From assembly GCA_036924285.1 (NCBI GenBank), contig JAYKYS010000014.1, positions 2,542,001 through 2,606,000 on the forward strand: DNA of 64,000 nucleotides. The letters are read 5' to 3'. This DNA is from Asterella californica. Its lineage: Eukaryota; Streptophyta; Marchantiopsida; Marchantiales; Aytoniaceae. Within the stretch, counting starts at the first letter, position 1, and every line of letters starts with the position of its first letter. This document shows, in pieces, positions 12,801 through 23,114 of this stretch. The translations under genes were made by a program, and so were the position numbers. Under the pieces are notes generated by a model that saw only the letters and a program-made list of their open reading frames with translations, did no database searches and was not told the DNA's origin.

Positions 12801-14836
12801 TGTGCCAAGGGATTGAACGACTCTTTACAGAAGGAACGACAGTTGCGCAGTGGATCAGTAACTGGACCACCTCAAAGACTATTCCAGCAAGGTCGCCTTA
12901 TTCAGAGATTCGAAGTAATTGTTCTGTGGAAGCACAAAACGTGACTGAGACATCTCGTAGTGAAGAGGGACAGCTCCAATGCTGCACCAGGTTCCTGGTC
13001 CAGATTGACCTGCTGCGGAGAGCTGTTGGTTCCATGCGCGATGCGACTGACTGGTTTCTGGTATTGTTCTGTTGTTTCTGACAGTGGATTGTGTATGTCG
13101 ACTTGAGTTTGTGTTTGGTGTTGCGTTTGTGGGTTCTATGATAATTTTCGTTTATAGGCTGATGGATGTCGCCGCAGATCTCCGAGGGTAACCTATGACA
13201 GCATGTTTATGGTGTAGCCCACCTCTGTTGGAGTTGACGTGTGGATTACTCTACAGATACCACAATTGGAGTTCTCCTCTCTTTTCTTGAAGGCGAGGAC
13301 CTTCCTGGAGTCTTTCTTAAGACTCTGGATGATGGTCGACAAACCGGTTTGTCAATGGAGAGTTCATACTTTTCTCCGAGAGCAACTTAGTGATGCAGTA
13401 AATTCAGTTGGGGGAGACCGGTCGATGGACTGTCAGCAGGTGGATAAAGAGACGGATGGATCCAGATCCATGTTTGCTGTAGGCTCGCAACTCGAGGATT
13501 TACCCCTCAGAAATATTTCCGGACCTGAAAAGTATGACTTCGACGGTGACTCTGTTAACATTCAAGAGGAAATTGCTGGGAGCGTGGTGAGAGATCCAGT
13601 TCCATCGGGAAGAGGGCCTGTTTACGAAGTAGGTGGATTAGAACAATCTGAACAGATACTGCAGTGTGTAGATTATCATTCACTGGTAGGTGAGTGTGCA
13701 GGAGATCGAGATAGTCACCGGAGTTCAGTTGATGTGGCGTTGCCTTCTATAAAAGTAGTCGCAGCTGACGAAATCGACACCCTCTGCCGACAGTTCCATT
13801 CCGGCACTCAAAAGAAAGAGCCACAAGTTGAAGAAGGACCTCCCGTCACGGCTTGTACAGATAAGGACGAGACGTCTAAAGTTCCTTCGATGAGCAAGCG
13901 TATTACGAGGTCTGCAACTTTGTTGATGGCTGAGACGTCTGTGGATGCAGCTGACATGTCTGGGCCGGAACTCGTTGTCGACCCTGTCGAGCCCTTAAAG
14001 TCAAAGAAAAGGCAGTGCTACTCGTCGACCACCTTGGCAATTGCCAGAAGGTTGGTACAAATGCGTCAGCCTCCGCGCAAGAAAGCGAAAGGAGACATTC
14101 AAGACTTCAGGGGAAGGTAGTGCTTTACTCCACTCATTGTCTTAGAAATGCGTCTTCCCGGGAACCATCAAATTACTGGAACCATTTCTTGCGCTTAAGA
14201 CGTTCCAGTGTCTTCTGGAAAAACAACCAACTTACTCTCTGTCATTTCGTTGAAACTCATCTTAGTCCAACACCTATCTCCAGTTCCTCTGTATAGTCTT
14301 AGGCCGTCTCCGTCGTGCTCTATTATTTCTTGTATAGTTCAGTTAATGTTCATCTATTCTCGGTAACGGCTTGTTGGCATCAGACCATTGACTGTTCTAT
14401 GTCTCCTATTTCCATGTGATGACTGCACCTACATTGAAGAAACGGTGAACCATCGAGAAAGCAGCTTTCTGACGGGAACCATCCTTCTGACTTCCTTCGC
14501 AGGTTAATGGAAGAACTGCCAATTGTGTCAAGGGAACCGAAAAGTACGGATCCGGGGATTGAGCAGGACAGTCACTTGAACGGTGTAGGAAATCAGGACG
14601 CAGAGTTGGCTGCAGTAGTCTGCAACCCTTACGTAGAGTCTTTACTCGGAAATGACTCGTGCCAGAGTGAGAGGTTTGATGATTTGAATGATTTTATTGT
14701 GTGCAAGAAGGGGAGGAATTATTCGAAGTGGCTGAGGAGGCGTCAAAAGGTTAGACGAAGGCTACACACAAGGAACCTTTTCAAGAGATTGCAAGAGAAA
14801 CGAGATCTTTTGCTTCTGTTGGATATATGTGAATAG
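9807..14836 (+). CDS. Large protein of unknown function, five exons
   Basis: I reconstruct exons 9807-10394, 10543-12114, 12377-13060, 13257-14116 and 14503-14836. All introns are GT-AG; the first three are phase 0 and the last phase 2, and the joined frame stays open for about 1345 residues. ATG 9807 is chosen because the open frame extends upstream only to a GTG. The first two-thirds is leucine-rich and looks alpha-helical, with no transmembrane segment that I see. The fourth exon is acidic and Ser-rich, then ends in basic stretches (SKKRQC and PPRKKAKGD) that look like nuclear localisation signals. The C-terminus has DLNDFIVCKKGRNYSKWL followed by an Arg/Lys-rich helix. I do not recognise the family. 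A nuclear role is inference from the basic motifs only. An aataaa lies near 14947. Confidence 0.8.
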
Positions 14837-15376
14837 CCTCCACTGAACTGGAGAAGAGGAACATACAGTTGAGTAGCATACGGTATCTTCCCCTGATGTT
14901 CGATCAGAAAGATACTAGCAACTTCTTGCTGTTACGACCTGAACCGAATAAATGCAGTTGGCAGCGTATGTGGAGGATGGTTACTCTTGCTTGGTGGTCG
15001 TCTTCGTCATGGTCTCTCCTACAGTTTACGCCATGTTCAACCTTAGCTCAATGTCTGTCTGGCTGGCTTGTGCTGCTGCGATACTGCCAGTATCAGATAA
15101 ATGTGGATGTGGAAGCAAGATATTTGTGTGACGGTCCCGCTGTTTCTCGGTTTGTGTCTTGACAGTTCGAATGTGAGTTTAAAGAGGCACAACTGCAGTG
15201 CAGACGGTCAGCTTTAAACAAAACTTCGGGAAAACCTTCAGAGTGGAGCAAACTATTTCCATGGGCTACTTTCAAACCGGATATTCAACATGACCACGCT
15301 CTACGCTTCGACTCGTCTGATTATGACTTGGGAAGTATTCATATTCTTCACCTACCCATCTTTTGAGAGAGGATAT

Positions 15377-15408
15377 CACCCATGTGCACTTCGAAGTGTA
15401 CATGGGTG
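15377..15408. repeat. 32-bp near-perfect palindrome
   Basis: The arms are cacccatgtgcacttc and gaagtgtacatgggtg, with one mismatch. The core matches the palindrome at 7138-7172 (catgtacacttc), and the catgggtg arm recurs near 16480-16560. These are parts of one small repeat family. Confidence 0.8.
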
Positions 15409-15499
15409 TACATTAATTACCTCTGGAAACGGGCGCGGTTTGACAATTAGTGCGCCAGGTTTATTCTCCCAGCTAACATCAACCCGGACTCCACTTATA

Positions 15500-15830
15500 T
15501 CTTGATGAGTTGACTACTCCGAGACCGGTTAACATATATCATTTATAAATAAATAACTTTTTAAAATATATTTTTATAATATGAAGATGTTTTTTATAAG
15601 AGAAAACAAAATTCACTTTATAAACCTGTGGGGAAGAATATTCTTCATCTGCTCAATCTTAAATTTTGATGAGTTGGTACTCTGTGAATGGTTAATATAT
15701 ATTATTTATGAATTAATTTATTTTTAAATAATTTATAATATATTTTTATAACATTTAGATGTTTTTTAATAAGAAAAAGTAAATTCACTGTACAATGCTG
15801 AGGGGAAGGATATTTCTTCACCTACTCCAC
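15500..15830 (+). repeat. Two copies of a ~165-bp AT-rich tandem repeat
   Basis: Shared landmarks in order are: ttgatgagttg; tctgtgaatggttaa versus ccgagaccggttaa; ttataatat; gaagatg/tagatgttttttata; aaattcactt/tg; and ggggaagaatattcttca versus ggggaaggatatttcttca. The copies run about 15502-15660 and 15668-15830. Confidence 0.7.
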
Positions 15831-16389
15831 TTAAGGGCATTATGGAGATGGAATTATGCAACGCCTTTAACCAAAGCGATAAACCAAACCTTATCGCTTG
15901 GAAAGGTTAGTTCATAAACTAAATTATCTCTTTACCATTTGTTCAGGAGGACTATCTTTGCGCTAAGACGAAGGTCGCTTTGTGCACCTCATTTCTAGTT
16001 CTTTTCCCTTCGTCAGCAGCCGAGTGTAACGTAACTAGTTCTTTTCCCTTCATCAGCGGCCAAGAGTTCATTTCCTCTCGTCAGCAGCCTATGTGTATAG
16101 GAATTTGTAAGTTAAAAACAGTACCGTCCTCTTTCCCCAAGGTAAATCCATCCTTCCCCACGGCCTTTAACAGTGAATTTCGCTTTCTCTTATCAAAAAC
16201 CTGTAAGTGTTATAAATATTTATTTTAGTAAGTTATCATAGAAAATTAAATTAATTCATAGAAGTTATATGTTACCAGTCCAAAAGTAGCCAACTCATCC
16301 GGAGAAAACCCATAAGTGAAGAACGTGATGATGCGTTCTTGGAGATATAAGTCCGGAGTCCTAATTGTCAAATAGCGCCGTTTACCAAA

Positions 16390-16560
16390 AATATTAATTA
16401 ATGTTCTAACACCTTCCAGCGAAAAGGGTTAGAATATTAATTAACTTTCAATGTACATGAATGAATAATATCCTCCTGCACCCATGTGAAGAAGAGTTAG
16501 AATATTAATTAAGGTTAAGTGTACATGGGTGAATAATATCATCCTTCACCCATGTGAAGA
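16390..16560 (+). repeat. Short repeats with ttagaatattaatta and dyads
   Basis: The motif gttagaatattaattaa recurs at about 16428 and 16495. Each copy is followed by a tgtacatg(a/g)(a/g)tgaataatatc segment and then cacccatgtgaagaag. The unit is about 70 bp. A further dyad at 16395-16445 pairs 'attaatgttctaac' with 'gttagaatattaat'. Confidence 0.65.
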
Positions 16561-17365
16561 AGGATATACACCTCATTTACAATTCTTTCCTCTTCGTCAT
16601 GGTGAAGTTTAAAGTAGTTGTAAGTTGAAACGAGAACTGTTTGGTTCTAGTTTATCGTCTTCTGTTCTCGATAACTACATTGGTCTCCTTTCCACGGTAA
16701 ATCAATGGATGAAATGTGAAAATTTAGAATCTGTCGAATGCAATGAAACATATTTTCTAAATAGAAAAAATTGACCTTTATGATGCAAAGCTAATGGCTT
16801 GTGATAATTTTATTGCTATATCAACACTTGCACTCTTCTTTTTATCTTTTCCAGTGCAGCTGGAATGCATATTCGACTTTCTGGGAAGTAACACCGTTCA
16901 TGGCATTAGTATCAGCATGCAATTAGTGTTTGTAACAGTTATTCTGCATAGACCGTTATTATGAACTCTCAACATTATTTAGTGTTTTTTTTTTGTTATT
17001 ATCGCATATGAAATCACGATAATAATGTCTCATTTTATTCAGTCGTTGAAAGAATTTATTTAACAAAAATGTTGACTTACTTTAAGAAGAATTTATGGTG
17101 AAAATTGAATAAGTATACTCTTCATCACTAAATCTTCTCACATGTCATGTTCAAGCTTGAGTGAAGTTGCAGGGAAATAATATTATTAACACTGTGATTT
17201 ATATGATCATATAGCTATATTAATTTTGAAGAAGTATTATTAATGTTTTCACTGCTTTTGTTCAAGTTTTGTTCTCAGTCAAAGTTGCAGTGAAGGTTAG
17301 TTTCAGTATGCAACAGATCTCTCACGTAATCTGCTCATCGTCGAGCAGTGGCAGCTATACCGACT

Positions 17366-17433
17366 GATCTAACGAGGAATCTCGCCTCCAAATCTCTGGA
17401 AATTGTTTTGGAGACGCGATTCCTCGTTAGATC
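17366..17433 (+). repeat. 68-nt hairpin with 27-bp arms
   Basis: The left arm 17366-17392 (gatctaacgaggaatctcgc plus ctccaaa) and right arm 17407-17433 are reverse complements with two mismatches around a 14-nt loop. The base of the stem continues with a bulge (cgact / gctcagt). It could be a MITE core or a small-RNA precursor hairpin. No coding frame is involved. Confidence 0.7.
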
Positions 17434-18652
17434 GCTCAGTTCCGCACATCTTCGAGTACTAATTCAGCGGTTTAGTATTACCTTCAAGCCGTAGGGATAT
17501 CATCAATCCTGAGAATGATATGTTCTCATCAATCAGCTGTCTGGTGAGATTTCTGACGAGTTTTGCGAACTTGAATTTTGTTGTCGTTCATTCTTCCCTC
17601 CTCTACTCTTGGTTTTCACGGTATCTTCGCTTTTGTGGTTTGTTTTGTGTGACTGTTGAGTGCTGCCTACGGATGCAGTGCAGGAAACCTTACGGGGAAG
17701 TATAGAGGAAGCTATGGGAGAGAGTGATTTCTCATTCCTAAACCACTCCTCAAGGTGAAATAGGGAGGAGTACAGTGCTGTTATCATGGTTGAAGAGTCT
17801 TCTCGTCACCATCTGAACCTAGGCCAGGAAAGAAAACTTGCTCGTCTATCATATTTTGACACCTCATAATAGAGATGTAAAACCTACGAGTTTCAGGTGA
17901 TATTCGGTACGTCGAACAAGGTAGGCTGTATATGTTTGTTACTTATACTACCTAGAAAACTTACTAAAATCAACATAACATATTTACTGTGCATAAGTAC
18001 TATATATATATGTGTGTTAGTACATAAATATATGACTCCAAGATAACACACAGGCTAGAGTTTCTAAAATGTAGAATCTATGAATGGTGTACTTGGAATA
18101 ATGACGTGTCACGGTAAGAGATCTTTGGTGCCATAAATCAGATTACTCAAAGGTAAGGTTAAAATTACAGTAGTGTGTGGTAATAATAATCTCTAAATTT
18201 AACAACTAAATGTAAGAATTAAGTGCTAATGAGTCTATGCCCAGTTAACTTCCTTGCATATTTCAGCTATTCAATGGCAAATATGCAAGGCATATATTCA
18301 GTTCAATTTATTATTATTTTTTTATAAAAATTAAATATGAAATTAATTTATTAATTAAATAATTGTCTACAACAAATGACCATAGTTGTAATCTTTAAAG
18401 CGCGTGTTTCTGTACTTCCTTTATTGGTTTAGGTTGGGATCTTCTAGCATCTCCAGGTTCGGTAATATTGGTTTAATACTTAGAGATTCACTTAGATTTT
18501 TGATTTAGTACTTATGTCTTTTCTTACAAAAGAGAAATGGGCAAAAGTTCCCTGGAAGTTCTGTCGAGCATGAGGGGCACTTGATCGGCGCCAAAATTTC
18601 AACTGCCTACTGAGTTCTCATTCCGGAGAGATCCGGCCATCCGCTTGAAGAA
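17434..18652. other. AT-rich intergenic stretch
   Basis: I see no recognisable gene. Open frames at 17520-17705 (plus) and 17533-17787 (minus) overlap each other and lack protein features. Confidence 0.5.
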
Positions 18653-18985
18653 GCCCGACTCACATGGTGAGTCGAGCTTGTCCGTCAGGCACAAAACCTG
18701 ACGTACGTCAGGTTTTGCCCCTGACGTACGCCCATCTTCCTTACGGATTGTCAAGGGGTCGAGCCTCCTCCGTCTTACCAGACGGAGCCGTCCGTTTCAC
18801 CTAAACGACTTAAAGAAAACAGATTTCGGATCATTTTACCCTTATTTTTCAGTTTCTTTGAGTTTGAAACGGAGGGAGTGTGTCTGGCTGACGGACGCGC
18901 ATTCACAAGCACCCATGTACGTCAGACATTTTCGCACTGACGTACACTGACGGACGTCAGGGAACCTTCACCATGTGAGTCGGGC
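18653..18985. mobile_element. 333-bp MITE-like element with 18-bp perfect TIRs
   Basis: gcccgactcacatggtga (18653-18670) is the exact reverse complement of 18968-18985. The interior is non-coding and carries further dyads, including aaaacctgacgtacgtcaggtttt at about 18694-18717 and several tgacgtac motifs near both ends. Such short elements with TIRs and subterminal repeats are typical of non-autonomous DNA transposons. The flanking target duplication is not clear. Confidence 0.7.
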
Positions 18986-19239
18986 AAGAGTCTCCAGGCC
19001 ACAAACGGTGGCATAACAGTATCCCCACCGCCTGTTACTGAGTTAGTGCGTGTAGTGTCTCCGCACTCCACTAGTGGAACTGGAACCGGTAGTGTATGGT
19101 TGTAAAAAGGCAGCAGATACTGGCGGTAGTTATCTCATTAGAAATGGCCATATGCCGCAGCGGGTTTTCCACGCTACCTTGAACTTGGCCCCGCTATGGA
19201 AGATATCAAACAGCTCCAAAATGGTATAGGGCAGATGTC

Positions 19240-19312
19240 TGGAGATGCGGGGTATCGATCCCCGTGCCTCTCGCATGCTAAGCGAGCGCTCTACCATCTG
19301 AGCTACATCCCC
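19240..19312 (-). tRNA. tRNA-Ala (AGC)
   Basis: On the minus strand the sequence folds as a full cloverleaf. The 7-bp acceptor stem is ggggatg/catctcc. The D arm is gctcagatggtagagc. The anticodon arm is cgctcgcttagcatgcgag, with AGC in the loop. The T arm is acggggatcgataccccgc, and the discriminator is A. There is no intron and no encoded CCA. The sequence agrees with plant nuclear tRNA-Ala(AGC). A TTTT run about 20 bases downstream (near 19218-19222) is a plausible RNA polymerase III terminator. Confidence 0.97.
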
Positions 19313-22300
19313 GGAATAGGAGAATAAGAGAATCTAAAGTTACAAGGTCAGAATGGATCAAGTGCGTAGGTACGCCCCTCTCTTTATTACTATAAACCCC
19401 AAGTGTGGACTGTAGGAGAAGAATGTTGATTTACAGCACATTGTAGCCGTTTCTGGAACTATGGAATGTATGGGTCAAAGAAAAAGTTGAAGACCTTGTG
19501 ACTTCCCGGACAGACAAGTACAAGTTCCAGCATTCTTTATAGAAATTTGCTTTATCACCCCCAGGAAGTTTGTTCCGTTTGATTACACCCGTCTTAACGA
19601 TTTATTGTTTCATTACATTCCCTATCTATTGTGAAATCAGTAACTTTACCATATTAGTTATATGTTAGATTGCCCACATCAGTTTTTAGAGCATGTATCA
19701 TTTGATGTGTATTTTATTTTTGAAATGATTTGAATGGAAGGAGTATTTAATCGCAGTCAAAGGTGATGAAATAATGAGTGACATGGCAAAGTTTTACTGT
19801 CGATAGTCAGTCAAGAATGTGATCAATTGTGACATCTTCTCTAGTAGCTTGCTCGTACATGATCCCACTTCTGACTGTTTGTCTCGACAAGGAGATATCA
19901 TGGATCCGGATTTGGAGAACGATTATTTCTCAGATTTTTGAGGACGTGAGAGATGAGGATAATATTACACATACGGATCATGAGTATTTGTCGAGTGCAT
20001 GTCGAGTACATCGTTAAGATGGGTGTTATCAGGCACAACAAACTTAATGGAGTGTGATCAAACAAATTTCTGCATTTCTGATAAAGGGTCATATTTATGT
20101 CAGTTTAAGGGAATAAATAAGAATCCTAAATGAGTTCTAAGTAAATTATAATAAAATTTAAAATTACATCCTGAATTTCATCTTTACTCTTACTCAACCT
20201 TCCCTGATAAACTCTAGTTTGCATTATAAACCTTACTTATGATCTCTAAACCTAAACCTACTGGTATTATAAGCTGTATCTGCAAAGAGTACGTTACTTT
20301 AATCCTTAAACAACATATACATTATAAGTTTTCAGATTCGACCCTCATTTTTCACCTAAAACATTTTTTGTATTGGATTTCTTGTGATTATCATTAATCG
20401 TAACAGATTAATTATGATAGGATATGATTTGATTAGGTAGGTTCTAGGTTCCCCGACTAACCTCTTAACCATGAGCTCTTTTTATATATAGAAGGGAACA
20501 TGTTTTACGAAAAAATGTATTTACTTCTCACAAAATTGGACTATAAAAAACAAAGAATATGAAACAGATCCAAATTAGTACTTTCAAATGCAAATGTAAA
20601 TCGTGTTAAAAGATAATGAAACATGTTCTGCTTGATCTTGTTGTACGAGTTCGTGTCTTTTCTATCATGTATATTATATGAATGAGAGTATTTCGGTTTA
20701 GGGATTTCTCCAGACGGTTCTTTACAAGGCCACCTTAGATAGATTGAGAATGGACGTCATTGACGGTGTTCTAGAATTAAGGGAGTGGAAAGTTATATTA
20801 CTGGAGGTGGATGTTAAATCAGCTTAGATATGACTTTAGCCAAGTCCTTAAGTTTCAGTATAACAGTCACTGGTATCTATTATATCTGAACTTATGATTT
20901 GATTACTTCAAATACGAACTAGTTAATAGTTATGGCTCATGAAAGATTTTAAAAGAATTTCTTTTCTAACTCATTTATGAACGGAACAAGCACATAATAA
21001 ACTTTGAGTTAGTTGTGTCCGGATATAAGCCCTGGAAGTTGGATGACGTCCTGCGGTTCGCAGTGAAGTAAATGATGGTATAGTCCATAGCGTGGTTGAT
21101 GTTAAGGTTGGACTTACAGTCCATACTCAGTTTGACTCAGCCATCATAGGAATATTCCCGGCGAATTTAGATAATTCCAGAGGTTACACAAGTTTGGTGG
21201 TACTGTGAAGTTAGCAACTTTATTAGAGTGGTAAAGTTTGAACACCTTTGCCTTTGAAGGTGGTTCCTAAAGAGTTAGATAGGCGATTCATATCGTGGAA
21301 ATATGTCTCGATTATTTATTAAATACAATTTATCGAATATCTCCGTCCGACTGATCATGACAGATCAGAGCTTCGACTCATATCGTCCCGTAAGTATTAA
21401 GCAATTAAAAATTTGATAACCTCACCGTAAGTATTACATATATAAGAAAATGCACTGCCTTTAGTGGATTTATGCATGTAAGCCATTGCCCGAGTGCGTG
21501 ACTTGAACTGCCCGTAAATACACAACAGGCAGTGCAATACTTACAGAAACTCGAAACTATAATTTTCGTCGTGCTCGTGATTTCACATCATTTGCTCGTC
21601 ACATTACGGAAATTTCGCCAGTACTTTATGTTGTACCGTGTTCATCGTGGCTAAATAAATTAACTGTACCAATTTCTTTAATCCTGTTGCAATTAGTGTC
21701 GAATGACATTACGTCGTCGTTTACCCTATCACGATGTGAATTGTCTAAGAGTCCAGATGCAAATTTGGTTCCGGAGATGCTAGAGAAACGCATGAATATA
21801 TAGAGAGTGCGTGAACTTGCAAGTTCTGAAACTATTTTCCGTCGAGTATCTTGTCAAGGAGTGTTACGGCTTGCCATGATTGATTGCCTGGTGTATCAGT
21901 TAGCGCAAAAACGTCGCTAAAGTTTAAGGACTGTTAAAGATCGTTTTCTATCGTTGTTCTTCTCTCCCTGTATTGACACAGTCCACGGGAGGTAACCATA
22001 GTTGGACGAGTAGGTTAGGGAGAGCATGTCGATTTTGATGTTATTAGTTTTATCCCTTTTTTTGTGTTATTACTTTCTAATTTTTTCATTTTCCTCTTTA
22101 GGTGAACGATGCCGGTAAACCAAGAGTTGTACAATGCGACCTCTAGTAACTTCACATGCCAGGAGTGGTAAAACCCCCTCGTACGCGCTTGCAAGCAGGG
22201 AGACTGCGATCCTTCGTGATATGGTGGACATAGGGGTCCAAGGCAGTTACGCTACATGTCGCGCCTGGCAGGAGCTACAGCCTAACCAGGAAGTTAGGGT

Positions 22301-23114
22301 AGTAACTAAACCCTAACTAAGTCTTTAGTAACTAAACCCTATAGCTCATAATACTGGAGTTTACTCAAGAAGTTAGCTAAGAGGTTGTCAGTTTATTTCC
22401 TGTCAAAGACTAGCTTCAGTGTTTGATTTTTGAAGGTGGAAAAAGGTTACTTATGAAGGGATCAAGGAAATAGATCTAGCAATTTATATCAGTCTCCACA
22501 CTGATATAAATCGCTGATATAGATCTGACAACCATTGAAGGTTTGACTGATCATGTCATGTGCAACCAGTAATCTGGAAGCGAGCTTCCATCTGCAACAC
22601 CCTCAGAGGGAATATGTTACTAGCATTTCGCAGTATATCGACATCTCCTTTCTCAAGAAGTTTCGACACCAACGTGAAGGAGCCAAGAATCCGTCCATGT
22701 GTGATGATACAGAACAGACTGGATAGGAGACTATGTGTCTGATGATACAGAACAAACTGGCTAGGAGACTATGTCCCTTTACCGTCATCGTGAGTATCAT
22801 TTTCAACATGGACTGATATTGCTCAAGGGTCCTCTGGTTTCATAATGTCTCAAAACAGAAATTGACAAAAAAAAGACTAGAATTTTGGAGGTTGCCGTTT
22901 TCTTGAGGTTGCTTAACGCACCTCAAGAAACGGCAGCAGGACTAAGGCATACACCACGAACACATAATAGTATTCCAAAGATAAAACTTTACGGATCAAT
23001 GTCGGAGTATTACGCTCACTCGTAAAGGTCCAGGACGCAGTGACTGAAGCTTTTGACCTGGAAGCTGAACTCTGTAACTTCACCGACAGGCGCAACTCAC
23101 CGGACCACTCCAAG
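19313..23114. other. Long intergenic stretch without recognised genes
   Basis: The stretch is mostly AT-rich, with short chance open frames (for example 22134-22316 and 22560-22742). It contains aaaccctaa/aaccctat motifs near 22310-22340, a small dyad around 22482-22511 (atttatatcag / ctgatataaat) and a 38-bp tandem duplication listed separately. Confidence 0.5.
22702..22777 (+). repeat. Two tandem copies of a 38-bp unit
   Basis: The unit tgatgatacagaaca-actgg-taggagactatgt is present at 22702-22739 and 22740-22777 with a few differences. It is non-coding. Confidence 0.8.

Larger units (their letters stand above)
14837..17365. other. 3' flank and intergenic repeats
   Basis: This contains the likely 3' untranslated region of the preceding gene (aataaa near 14947), then AT-rich intergenic DNA with the palindrome and repeats listed separately. 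Short open frames at 14869-15162, 15290-15505 and 15980-16228 show no protein features. Confidence 0.45.

Noticed and set aside
22300..22345. Telomere-like aaaccctaa repeats
   Set aside because: Only two to three imperfect units separated by other sequence; too little for an interstitial telomere array.
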